Positions 32,661-44,462 of a stretch of DNA of 64,000 bases are shown here, piece by piece; within the stretch, counting starts at the first letter, position 1; each line of letters begins with the position of its first letter. Both the position numbers and the translations under genes were made by a program. The stretch spans positions 36,939,113 through 37,003,112 of the forward strand of contig CM031601.1 in NCBI GenBank assembly GCA_018398815.1, written 5' to 3'. The notes under the pieces are model-generated. The model ran no database searches, was not told the origin of the DNA, and worked only from the letters and a program-made list of their open reading frames with translations. The stretch comes from Conus ventricosus. Its lineage: Eukaryota > Mollusca > Gastropoda > Neogastropoda > Conidae.

Positions 32661-35600
32661 TGCTTTCCCCTTTTCCCAAGATATCCGCGAATGAGCGGAT
32701 GACGAGGGAGGAAGAGGCTGTGCCCGGTTCCTGATTCTTAGCTAAGAATTCGGGAAGAAACTTGAGAGAGACAGAACCGTCCCTGTGGAAGGCTATGTTT
32801 CTGGGTCCCCACTAAGGGCATGAATTTCACTGCGCCTCCTGGCCGAGGCAAGGGTGAGAAGAAATGTGGTCTTGAGAGAAAGAAGGTCAAAGGGAAGAGT
32901 GGCGATAGGCTCGAAAGGGGTTTTCTGAGAGCGTCAAGGACAATGAAGAGGTCCCAAAGGGGAACCCACCTAGGGGACTGAGACTCACATAGAGCCATCC
33001 CCCTGGAAATCTCTCTGAGAAGGAAGTCATTCTCAAAAGAGGGTCCGCCGAGTTTGTCCGCCAGTCGGTTAGAGGAGGTATCAAAATGACAGTCACGCAT
33101 CCACTCTGCGGAACCCCCCTCTACACCGACCATATCCCAAGCAGGCCTCTCTCTTTGAACAGAGGCCCTCCTCTGAAGAAAGAACGGTTTGTTCCATGGA
33201 ATCGGTACGCGGGTCCTCCACGTCAATGATTTCCTGATGAGCCTGAACCAATGTTCTCACACCGAGAGGAGGGTTAGCCTGCTGAGGGTCTATTCCGTGT
33301 GGAGGAGGGACTTGGACCGACTGAGGGAGTCTGTTAGGATATTATTGGTCCCTGCTATGTGCCTTGCATGGAGAGTGATTCCCAGCGTGGCACCAGCGGA
33401 GGAGAGCCTCTGTTCAAAGAGAGAGGCTGAGGAGAGTCCTTGAAGGAGAGTCCTCCAGTCACCTCTTAGGCCATCCCCGACGGCCAAAACGAAAATTCTG
33501 CTTGGGAAGGTGTGTGTTTGGCCGAGAGGGGGGTTTAGAGTGCTGGACGGGCTGTGCGGTGCGGGATGGGGCCTGCTTGGGATAGGGTTGGGGTCTGGCG
33601 AGGTGAGGGGAGGAACGAAAGGAGGGTCTGGGAGGGCGAGGCTGACGAGGGGGGTTAGGCCTGGCTGCATATGAGGCTGTTTCTTTACGCTCTTCAGCTG
33701 AATGAGCAATAAGGGCAGCCGCATAGTCACCGAAGAGCAACTGCTGCTGACCCAAATGCACTGCAGGGCCGCCTTGCGAGAAGAGATTAGCCTTCAAAAG
33801 GAAGGCATCTCTGCAGGCCAACAAACAGTCATAATGGCTCCTGGCTGCGCTGTCCGCTGCAGCCGAAGGTGATGTGAGCTCCTGTTGACCAGGATTCGCA
33901 TCATGGGGTCCCTGAAGAACCATAAGTCAGTCTCCGAGTGTGTCTGAGAGGCCTGAGCGTCCGAGGACACGGAAACCGAGTCGTCCTCCTTCGGTCAGAT
34001 CTCCTCCACCCGCTGCGTGAGCATACTGAAAAAGACATGACCAGCAGTGATATGTTGGATCCCCGATCTGGCTATGCGGTCCCATTCCACTAGGGTCTTG
34101 ATTGAGATCGGAGTGGAAATGGGAGGGGCCAAATGGGGATCAACCGGAAGTCGGCCGGAGAAATGGGAATTTCCCTGGCCGCTGGGCTGTCCTTGGAGAA
34201 CAGGGAGATGTGGGCCCGTCAGGGGTCCCTGAAGAACGTGACTACAGGGGCCGCCTCCAGGGCCGAGAGGGATTCCCTCCCTGGAGGAGGGACGACCTGC
34301 GCACCCCTGGATAGAGTTGCCAGACACTCCCAAATGGAAGACAGGATCTGAGGGGCGACAAGCCTGGGGCGAGCACGCTTGGCCGGGGTGGCCGGAGTGA
34401 ATCTGGACACCAAAAAGAACTTGTCTGAGGGTGGGGACTCCCTCAGGACAAGATCAGGGTGCCACTGGTCAATAGCAGACAGGTCACATGATGAGGAGAA
34501 GGAATCCTCCTCTACCTCATCCTCAGGATCGGGAGTGTTGGGTTCCTGGAGAGGTTGCGACGAACCTTCTAGAGAAGGCAAAGACAGGGGTGCGTGAGGG
34601 TCCCACCCTAGCTGGGAAGTAGTAGGACGTGAGGGTGGGTCCCTGGTGGCTCCATGAACGGCGACCGGACTAAGGGAGGGAAGTCCGTCTTGCCGATCAG
34701 ACAGCGCCTGAGAGGGAGGCGGACCAAGGTCGAACCAGCATGAGGAGGCTGGATGCCCCAGACGACCATGGAGCTGATGTAGGTCCGATCTAAGCCACTG
34801 GTCCCTCAGAGGGGCATAGAGCCACTGGTCCCCATGGAGAAAAATGGGCTGTGGCGGCCCTGGGGCAGAATGTCCATGGGGGCCAGGGTAACCTGAAACA
34901 CCGGGGGGAGGGGGGTTGTTTGCGAGAGAGCGTGTCCTGTCGCACCCCCCCCTTCCCCCGGAGAGTGCACTGCCGCATACACTTTCCTGGTGAGATCCGT
35001 GTGAGACCTCTGTGTTATAGGGGGAGCGGTGGAGGGCACGGCAACCGAGCCCCCTATCCGCATGTCTATGGACTGGAGTGGCTGCAGTAGTGTGGTCCCA
35101 CCAAGGTCCGGAACAGATAGGTTACCCCTGGTCCCGCTGGTAGATCCTCCCCCCGGAAGAACGGGACCATGGACGTTGCCCAAGTGGGGAATGGAATAGG
35201 TCCGCTCCCCAACGTCCTGTACCCCTAAGGGAAATGTTGACAATCGATCGGGTAGGTCGAATGTCCGGGGTCAGAGCAACTGAGGCGAGTGACGGGTGCT
35301 GATTCCATAGCCATCCCGTCACCCATGCCGGTCCGTGCCTCGGTAAAAGCCCCCGTGGACCGAAGGTCATGTAACGCGGCATGATAGGAAGAGAAGATAG
35401 GCCAAGCGTCGAAAATTCGCCCCGGTCACCCGCGTCTTTTATGTGTCTCACCATGCGTCGGAAGGGAAGAAGGCAAGCCAGCAAGTAAAGTGGGAGGAGA
35501 AGGAGAATTCGGGTATGAATTCTTGAAATGGGCCTTCCCTTTAAGGGGAGCCTTGCCTTTAGTTTTATGGGAAATATTAAAGGAAAGGCATTTTGAAATG

Positions 35601-36660
35601 GTGGCAGCTTGCCTTTTGCCCTTCGGATGCAGTGATCGTGCATCCGCCAGTCGGTCAGAGGAGGTATCAAAATGATGGTCGCGCGTCCCCTCCGCGGAAA
35701 CCCCTTCTACACTGGCTGTACGTTCTTCCGAAGAAAGAATGGTTTGTTCAGAGGAATGGGCACGCGGGTCCTCCGAGGCAAAGAGCGACTTCTGGAGAGA
35801 GACATTGCTCAACCCGTCATTACCCTTCATCATTTTGGGCTATGGTGGCGGAACAAACACAGAGCACACGACCACAAAGTGGAGACAAGCTGGTGGATCG
35901 AGAGATCGGGAGAAAACTCGATCGACCTTGAGATAATGACAAGTGATGTGCAAGGGGAAACCTCAGCACCACTAAACCAAGGCAACAGAAAGTAGACGAC
36001 CATGAGGAGAGGCAAGATGGCAGATCGAGAGACCGGCGTGAAGTGAGGCAAGATGGCGGATTCAGAGACTGGCAGAGTACTCGATCGCCGAAAGCAACAA
36101 AACCAATAGAGCACGAGAATGAAAACTAGCGCACAAAGGGACCTCCCGTATCAAGAGGCCATGATGCATGCTTGATTGAAAGAGAATTAAAAATAATGGT
36201 AAATGGAACAAAACACATGAGAGTGCACGGAACGTTAAGTGACTGACTGATAAATGGTAGAATGACAAACCAAAAACCTCACGCAAGCCCTCACGCAAGA
36301 GAAGCGTCAAACTAAATAATGAAACGCCAACCGTAAGCCTCACGCAACGATAGTACCCAGGGTTTAGCGCACGTCACAACAGAACAAGTAAAGAAGGCAA
36401 ACGCAAGCAATCTTTACACAAAGCAGAAGTATAGGCGAGACAGAGCAAGAAAACCTGTCCTTGTCAGGTGGAAGGCCGAAGCTGAATGAGGTACAGGAAG
36501 TTGGCACCAGCTTTCTTTCCCTGGCGGAAGTAGGGCAGGTGTCACGTGATAGTCTTATTACTGTATTAGCCACAAAAAAATTGGCCTTTCAGAGCTAACT
36601 TACTGCCGTTGAATGCAACGGTCTGACATGGTATAGTATATGATGCCAAAACTGCTAGAT
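32300..36660 (-). mobile_element. Rearranged DIRS-type element (DIRS-B2)
   Basis: On the minus strand the copy begins near 36655 with the same terminal sequence seen at the DIRS-D end (ATACCATGTCAGACCGTTGC, CAACGGCAGTAAG, a TCACGTGAC-type block). It then has a gag-like region (about 35.9-33.47 kb) with a Pro/Arg-rich tail RPNPPRQPRPPRPSF. At 33.46 kb gag joins directly to the RNase H end (GITLHARHIAGTNNILTDSL), so RT is deleted. A recombinase follows (FLLREISRGMALCESQSPRW; ASARRRS-like Arg box; AHEVRALATSAVF HxxR box near 32.42 kb). A segment near 35.64 kb is repeated at 33.08 kb, indicating internal rearrangement. A poly-C tract lies at 32629-32657. Confidence 0.7.
32629..32657. repeat. Poly-C tract
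   Basis: About 29 consecutive C inside the DIRS-B2 recombinase region. The related copy has shorter C runs at 55951-55968, so the tract has expanded. Confidence 0.95.
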
Positions 36661-37274
36661 TGTTCAGACGTCTGGAGTGGGTTCCCCCTTGATTCCTTAA
36701 GTATGCTACCACAGTCGAGTTGTCGGAGCATACTGCGACAGTCTTTTCCTTCAAGAGATGGGACCACTAGCAAAGTGCTAGACCGCTCACATCTCCAGAG
36801 ATTTATGTGGTCTGAATCCCAAGTTTCCCCACCCGGTTTTGCTTGCATCTGCACAAATCGTGTAAGTTGAAGGGGAGATCTGTACAGGAACACCAGCCCC
36901 AGACTCAGCCATGGCTGAAGGGCCCTGAGGAAAGTGGGCCCAAGGGAAGGGGGATGTCCCAATTTGATGTCACCTGGGTCCAGACCTCACTCAGCACCCA
37001 CTGCAGAGGACAAAGGTGAAAACTGCCCACAGGAATCAGATCCGAGTCCTTGTGTTTCTGAAGGAGATCGTCCAGATAGCTGGATGACATGGAGTTTGTC
37101 CTGAGCTGAACAATCTCCATGACAGCATCCATGACCCTCGTGCAAACCCAAGGGCTGAGAGATAGGCCAAAAAGAAGAGCCCTGAAAGCATACACCTTGC
37201 CCAGGACGGCAAACTGGAGAAATTTCTGGGTCGAAGGGTGAATGGAATGTGCAGTATGCGCCCGAAAGGTCCAG
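36660..37274 (-). pseudogene. DIRS reverse transcriptase C-part and RNase H (DIRS-B1)
   Basis: Minus-strand fragments give the RT palm: FLQFAVLGKVYAFRALLFGL, SLSPWVCTRVMDAVMEIV and the catalytic loop SYLDDLLQKHKDSDLI at about 37.06 kb. RNase H follows with VAVCSDNSTVVAYLRNQGGT near 36.72 kb and breaks off at RRLNNLAVLA where the terminus of a second DIRS copy begins. The RT N-terminal part of what appears to be the same copy lies at 44.2-44.46 kb, beyond two LINE insertions. Frameshifts are present. Confidence 0.75.
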
Positions 37275-37275
37275 A

Positions 37276-40200
37276 CTAGATAAGATAAGATAATGTTGCT
37301 TATAGCCCAGCCGACCGCAAAGGGCCACATCAGGCTGTCACCACGTTAAAATCAACTCACCAGTCATTTAAAAAAAAAAAAAAAAACACTTTCACACATC
37401 TCATTAAATGACATCGTCTAGAAACGCACCAGAAATTGCATTAAAAATCTTTCTTCCGTAAAATCTTAAATCAGATGAAAAATGTTAATCTCTCTCAAAA
37501 ACTCAAGGATCACATCAGGCGGGACATCCCTGAACAGGATCTTCATGGACTCTGCTGTAAAATGTTTGTGTCTCACATCGTGCAAGTCCCAACACTCTAA
37601 AAGAACATTTTCATTGTGAGTGGCGCATGACATGGAATACACCACGGAGCTTCTTCACTCTTTAAAAGGTAAGAATGGGTAAAATACGAATGGCCGGTGT
37701 GCAGCCGGCACAGAACCGTTTCCTCTTTACGACCTCCCGACGTAGATGGGAGGAAGTCCTTAAGGTTTGGACGGATCTGAAAGAGTTTGTTACTCGTCTG
37801 TGTGTTCCAATCCTCCTGCCAGAGGTCTCTCACATAATCGTTAATTTTGGGTTTCACATCCGAGCAGGGGATATAAACGTTGGACAGTTTCTCTCTTGTG
37901 GCGTTCTTGGCTAAACGATCAACCATTTCGTTCCCGCCGATGCCAACATGACCAGGAACCCAAGCAAGAGTAATGTTGTAACCGTCCGCCTTCAACTTGC
38001 TAAAAAGTTAAAAAAAAAGTAAAAGTTCTGGATGCTGAAGGTTGCGGCCAGCTATGGCCTCCAAAGCTGACAGCGAACCGACAGAACCAGAAAGTCCCTC
38101 TTTGAAGAATGTGAGATTATCTTCAAAGCCAAAACAAGAGCAGTAAGTTCAGCAGAATAGACAGAAGCATCGGAATGAATATGTTCCAACAGTATCTGAG
38201 AAGGAGCCCCAGGGCAATAGGCTGCACAGGCCACTCCATCTTCAGACTTGGAACCGTCAGTAAAAACTTTTTGACAGGATGGGAATTTCAAACAGAGCTC
38301 AGCATACAATGCCTTGTACGCCAGAGAGCTGGTAGACTCTTTGCGAAAAGCTGCAAGATCAAAACAAATCTCTGGTGTGAAGAAGGGTCCACGGTGGTTG
38401 ATCCGGAAACTTGGAAAAATCAGATACTACACCTAGGTCTAGACCTGAAATTCCGCACGAGAGGCTGCATACGAAGACCAAAGGGCGGAATACATTTAGG
38501 GTTGTTTTCAAACTTACTTTGGAACGGAGGTCAAAGACACGTCATAGGCAGGGTTTTCGGGTTCCGAGAACATCTGATGTAATAATTCAAAGACATTTTC
38601 GGCCTGCGGTTGGACAGTGAAGGGTTCACCCGCCTCTGCGTACAGGTGTAGGGGTGGTGCGGAACGCTCCAAGACAGAGACGAAGCCCTTGATGGTGGAT
38701 AGGTCCAAGAGTTTGAGGTAAGAAGATCGGGGGAGCCGTACACAGCACAACCGTAGTCCAGTTTGGAACGGACCGGGGCTCTGTAGAGGTGCAACAAGTT
38801 TTCTTACCCGCCCCAGTCGTGTGCCTACGACCCGCAAAAAATTCATGCTTTCGGGCAAGCAGTTTGAGGTTTTAATATGGCTGAGAAAGTTAAGTTTTTG
38901 GCCCAAAATGACTCCCAAAATTTGGCCTCTTTAAACAGCTGGAATGGGAGATTTCCCTACTTGAAGTTCAGGATCTGGAAAAAACTGACGGAAATTATGG
39001 AAGTGAATACACTGCGTCTTTGTTGGAGAAAAAGTGAAACCGTTTTCATCCGCCCACCATGGATTTTATCTACGCAAAGCTGGAGCCTGCGCTGGACACT
39101 CGGGAACAGGCTTCCAGTTGCGTAATAGCAAAATCATCCACAAACAATAGCAGTCTGAACCCTGCTGAACTGATTGAACAATGTTTTTTGATTTAATACT
39201 AAAGAGGGCAGGAGACAGTATGCCCCCCTGTGGAACCACCCAACTCCTGCTCGTGGACATCAGAGAGAGGGGTGCCAACCCGGACCTGAAACTGTCGTCG
39301 GGCCAAAAAATTTTGAATAAAAAGCGGAAGATGACCTCGAAAACCCAGATCGTGGAGATCATGAAGTATCCCCGACTTCCAGGTGGTATCGTGGGCCTTC
39401 TCTAAGTCGAAAAAATTGCCACTGCTTGCTGTCTTTTTCAAAAAAGCGTTTCGAATGTAGATTCCAGACAATCAAATGGTCAACTGTAGACCGATGTTTG
39501 CGGAAACCACACTGTTCTTTCGCCAAAAGGCCATCGGTTTCGAGTTCCCTAGCCTAGCATTGACCATTTTTCCATCAATTTACAAACACAGCTGGTCAAA
39601 GCTATGGGAGGGTAGTTTGATGGGTTAGAAAGATTTTTTCCAGGTTTGGAATTGGAATAATGAGGGCTTCCGCCAAAAAGGTGGAAAGAAACCATAGTCC
39701 ACACAGGGTTGTATACCTGTAGCAGGATGTTCAACCTTTTTGCGGAAGATGTTTCAAGATTGATAAGGGATTCATCTAGACCTGGAGAGGAATCGCTGCA
39801 ATGAGTAAGGCAGATTTCAGCTCGTTTAACGTGAAAGGAAGATTGTAGTCTTCCATGTTGTCTGACGAAAAGTTGCAGGGTGATTTTTCTTTTAGGCTTT
39901 GTTTTTGACAAAAGTGGCTGATTTATTAGAAGAGGGGGAATTCTTTTCAATGGTTGAAGCAAGCAGATTAGAAACTGCTTTCTTCTCTGTTATTAAAGAA
40001 TCCGAAAACTTGAGATGGTTCACAGGGGGACAGGTGTTTTTCCCTTGATTTTCTTAATGATGTTCCCACTTTTTTCTTGGAAGTTTTTGATGTCAGCCTG
40101 GAGCAGAAGCTTCTCCGGGACCGACGTTTACTGATTTTAAAAGTGTATCTCGATTTAGCACGGAGTTTCTGATGGCTCGAGCGTTGGGACCTGAAGGTCG

Positions 40201-43198
40201 TTGGTATACCCGACGCGACCCGTTTGCGAACTTTGGAAATTTGGGGCAGTCTGAATCGAACCAGGGTTTTTTTTGGCATTTGAATTTTATACGGAAGACA
40301 CTGGAATAGGGGTTTTAGCACATTTGATTACAGTGTTAGTCAGAGATTCTGCTGGGTCTGGACTCTGAAAAAAATCAGCGTCCTGGAATTCTTTTGAAAT
40401 AGTGGTTGCAAATAGATCCCAGTTTGCTTTCTTATAATTGAGATGTTGAGAGACAGAGGCGGTTTCAGTTAATAGGGGCTGTAAAAGAACAGGAAATGGT
40501 CACTTCCGTGCAGATCGTCAGGACAGACCACTCATAGTCCAGGACCAGCGAGGGGTCAAAAACCCGACAAATCTAAACACGAAAGTGAACCTGTGGAAGA
40601 GGGGAGGTAAGTTGCAATCCGTCGTTCAGACAACACAAATCTAAATCCGAAAGGACATCCTCAATTAGCAGACCTCTGGATGAAGTACTGACACTACCCC
40701 AAAGAGGTTTGTGACCGTTAAAGTCACCCAACAGCAAAAAAGGTCGAGGAAGTTCTCTTATCAGACTGACAAGGTCCTGACGACAAACCGGGACAGAAGG
40801 TGGGAGATAAAGGGAACAGATCGTCACAGTCTTGTGGAAGTGACTCTCGCAGCTACCAGCCTGAAGGGAGTAGACAAAGTCCCAGACTATATAACAAAGT
40901 TTTGTGTAGGAAAAGGGCAACACCGCCCGACAGTTCCCAACGGATGGTTGTGCAGGTTTCGAAAGTATATTAAAGCCAGAAAGAGAAAAGGGTCTTCTGG
41001 CTTGAATTTGGGTTTCCTGAAAAAGCCACGACGAAGGGTTTTATAGATTGACACAAAGCTGCAGCTCCTCAAAGTTGAATTTAGTCCACGATATTCCAAT
41101 GGAATATTGTACTATCCAAAGGTGCCGAGGGCGAAAAGGAGAGAGATAGGTCATCTCCTCATCAGCATCTGCGGCCAAAGGAGTGAACTTATTTTTAGTT
41201 TCACTGGACTGTGTTGGTCTTTGGCCCGCGGCAGACTTGCCCGCAGGTGACAAAGGCCTGGATTTGGAGATGGTGGAGGTCTGGATTTGGGGGATGGGGG
41301 AGGTTTTGTCCTCATCTCCACCATCTCCACACTGGGGGGAACTCCCTTGCCCGCACGGGCACTGGATAGGAGAGTTCGAGGCGGAAAATTTCTGGTTTTT
41401 AATCTGCCCACAGCAGATGTTGTAGACTGCTGGGCAGTCTGAGGGTGCGGATTTTTTTTCCTCCACCAGGGCAGTCACTTTGGGTTGGAAGGTGGGGGAC
41501 CTGCTTCCACCAGAGTTGACAGTTCTGACTTGCAGTGTCTTCGAAAATGTAAAGTCATCAGTCTGACAGCAACTGATCGAGTGGAACTGTAGGAACCGTC
41601 TTTACGGCCGAAGCATTTTGAAGCTGTTGGAGTCCGACTGCCCACAACCTGCTTGCGGGCTTCAAAAAAAGGGGATCCTCTTTTCTGTTTTTTTCGTTGA
41701 ATGGTGGTTCCTGAATCCAAAGAGGACAGTTTCTTTAAGAGGAGGGATGATCGCCACTGCAGTTAGCACAATGTGCCGGATCTTTGCACGGCCCATCATG
41801 GATTGCCTTGCAGCAAACACCGCACACCTCCTGCCCCCGAACAGCGGTCTCTGACATGTCCAAACCTCTGGGACCTGAACATCTCAACGGGACGGACATA
41901 CAGCGAACATGGACGTTCAGGTAGCCAACTTTGATGACCGGAGGCAGCACAGGGTTTGCAGAAGGTCAAAAGAGGGTGTTGGTGGCCACTCTCTCTGCAC
42001 CTTCTTGACTTCACCTGGCGCACCTCCGTCACACCCTGGACGCCCGTTTCCCTTTTTTATTTCTCCTCTGAGACACCCGTTAGATCTCTGCAGCGAATCA
42101 CACCTTTTCGATGAATTTAACTGTTTATGGGAGTCACCCTGAATCTCCCTATCCCCCTAATTTTGTTGCCCTCAACAGCTGTTCAGATTGTTTTCTTGAT
42201 CGACATTGAACTAGAAACATCCATTCCTCAACCTTTGACGGACTGAGGTCACCTGCTAACCTTGAAAGCCCTTGAATAGCAAAAGGCTCAAGCTGAAAGG
42301 GTCTTTCCTGCTCCGTCCCTTCCACCACAGCCAGGAGCCAGAAACTGTTTTTTCTGTCGTTACCTCCGTGCAAATCGCTGTCAGAATAACGTTCCCCTGA
42401 AATAGGGGGGGGTCTGCCTTCCTCTTCCTTTTGGGGGGATATTTTTTGAAAAGCCATGTTTTTGTTTATTATATTTCCCTCCCTCCCTTACCCACCCACC
42501 TTGGAGTCCAACTAAGGGGCCAGGGCCCAAGAAACCAATGTCTTGACCCCTTCCAGGGTCGGGAGAGACATACAACAACAAAAACCTACCAACCCTATCC
42601 CCCTGATCATGCCCAACTCCCGGAACAGAGAGCTGAGCACTGCAGGGTTACCTTGGCCAGCCGGAGAAATGCCTGTTTTGACCCAGCCCCAAGAAGGGAG
42701 CCGATTAGTACACCCGGCCAAAGTGTACTCCCTGTCTAGGAGAGGTCCAGCCAAAGTGATGTGTTTAGAGCACTGGCCCTCTCAATCACCAGGGTCTCAT
42801 TCCCCTCCGACACAGGTCGCAACCCGCACGGCAAACGCGGCGGATCTTAAGGAACCACAGAGAGAAAAGGAGTGTGGAAAAGAAGACTTTAAGGGAGACG
42901 AAGATAGAAAAGGGCCAAATAAGGAAGACAGAAAACAAGAAAAGAGAAAGGCATTACTCTTAGTTTAGGATCCCACCCTTAGCCTATCTGACTGGGAAGC
43001 CCTACCCGGGCATCAACTCCTTACCATTTACGCTTAGGCCAGACAGCATCTTGACTTTTTCAGGCCTAGAAGCAATGGAAAAAAACCAGCCTATCCCCAA
43101 GTATTGATGCCCCCGTCAGCATAGCCTAAAGGATCACTGGACCACGCAAGCCCTCCGACCACGCAAGGTTCAACCCCCGGAGGGAGGTCCCCGACTGA
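37276..43198 (-). mobile_element. Near full-length RNase H LINE (copy e)
   Basis: About 5.9 kb on the minus strand. The 5-prime UTR is about 43198-42460. ORF1 starts near 42457 (MAFQKISPQKEEEGR) and includes CCHC-like knuckles near 41.9-41.75 kb (CGVCCKAIHDGPCKDPAHC) and a Pro-rich tail. ORF2 has an APE endonuclease (SLYLPPSVPVCRQDLVSLIR and FLLLGDFNGHKPLWG near 40.7 kb), RT (FFDLEKAHDTTWKSGILHDL and QNFLARRQFQVRVGTPLSDV near 39.3 kb; a decayed YxDD), and RNase H (FTDGSKSEDG near 38.26 kb; AWVPGHVGIGGNEMVDRLAK at 37.93 kb). The 3-prime end is the tail GGCTATAAGCAACATTATCT followed by TATCT repeats. Many frameshifts: inactive. The domain set points to the I/Nimb group. Confidence 0.85.
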
Positions 43199-43199
43199 C

Positions 43200-44198
43200 T
43201 AAGATAAGATAATGTTGCTTATAGCCCAGCCGACCGCAAAGGGCCACATCAGGGCTGTCACCATGAAAAATCAACTCACCGTCATTAAAAAAAAAAAAAA
43301 AAAAAAAAAACACCCCAAATTTTACACATCTCATTAAATGACATCGTCTAGAAAACGCACCAGAAATTGCATAAAAATCTTTCTTCTGTAAAATCTTAAA
43401 TCAATGAAAAATGTTTAATCCTCTCAAAACTCAAGGATCACATCAGGCGGGACATCCCTGAACAGGGTCTTCATGGACTCCGCTGTAAAAGGTTTGTGTC
43501 TCACATCGCGCAAGTCCCAACACTCTAAAAGAACATGTTTCATTGTGAGTGGCGCATGACATGGAATACACCACGGAGCTTCTTCATTCTTTAAAAGGTA
43601 AGAATGGGTAAAATACGAATGGCCGGTGTGCAGCCGGCACAGAACCGTTTCCTCTTTACACGACCCTCCCGACGTAGATGGGAGGAAGTCCTTAAGGTTT
43701 GGACGGATCTGAAAGTTTGTTACTCGTCTGTGTGTTCCAATCCTCCTGCCAGAGGTCTCTCACATAATCGTTAATTTTGGGTTTCACATCTGAGCAGGGG
43801 ATATAAACGTTGGACAGTTTCTCTCTTGTGGCGTTCTTGGCTAAACGATCAACCATTTCGTTCCCGCCGATGCCAACATGACCAGGAACCCAAGCAGAGT
43901 AATGTTGTAACCGTCCGCCTTCAACTTGCTAAAAAGTTTAAAAAAAAGTAAAAGTTCTGGATGCTGAAGGTTGCGGCCAGCTATGGCCTCCAAAGCTGAC
44001 AGCGAATCCGACAGAACCAGAAAGTCCCTCTTCGAAGAATGCGAGATTATCTTCAAAGCCAAAACCAGAGCGGCAAGTTCAGCAGAATAGACAGAAGCAT
44101 CGGAATGAATATGTTCCAACAGTATCTGAGAAGGAGCCCCAGGGCAGTAGGCTGCACAGGCCACTCCATCTTCAGACTTGGAACCGTCAGTGAAAACT
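43200..44198 (-). mobile_element. RNase H LINE, 5-prime truncated (copy f)
   Basis: About 1 kb containing only the RNase H domain end and the 3-prime UTR. Seen: HSDASVYSAELAALVLALKI, LVLSDSLSALEAIAG and a frameshifted VGIGGNEMVDRLAK. It is almost identical to the equivalent part of copy e (for example the 3-prime UTR 43440-43660 against 37500-37720), differing by small indels. Its 3-prime tail directly abuts the 5-prime end of copy e at 43198-43204, so the two lie head to tail. A long A run (43287-43308) reflects an expanded internal A tract. Confidence 0.85.
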
Positions 44199-44462
44199 GC
44201 CTAATCTCCTGGAAGAACTGCCGCCAGTAACCTTCCTAACAGTCTCCATGGTGAACTTTGGGGAGAAGTGAATAAATAGAGTTTGCCCAGGTCTATGACC
44301 GGCCGCCATTTTCTGTTTTTCTTCGGAACCTGAAAAAGAATGGATAAAAATCCTGGAGGACATCGGAGTGGAACCTCCACTATAGTTCCCTTCTAAATAA
44401 GCGTCTGTACCTCTGCTAGTAAGACTTTGGCCTTGGACGGATCAGAAGGAACCTTTGTCCAA
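44199..44462 (-). pseudogene. DIRS reverse transcriptase N-terminal fragment (DIRS-B1)
   Basis: The minus strand reads TIVEVPLRCPPGFLSILFQV, then PKKNRKWRPVIDLGKL and, after a frameshift, KFTMETVRKV. This matches the start of DIRS RT, where the pattern KGAIVEV...PGFYSRLFLVPKKTGGWRPVIDL is usual. It stops at the 5-prime break of LINE copy f, and the palm of RT appears at 37274 beyond LINE copy e. An in-frame stop after TLI shows it is dead. Confidence 0.75.

Noticed and set aside
32738..36573. Many 60-180 codon frames on both strands as separate genes
   Set aside because: They are fragments and shadows of the rearranged DIRS-B2 copy; conserved pieces are found only in the minus-strand gag, RNase H-end and recombinase order.
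36905..37330. 141-residue protein starting MWPFAVGWAISN
   Set aside because: The first 20 or so codons are the LINE 3-prime tail read through into DIRS RT; only the part from FRAHTAHS onward is real RT sequence.
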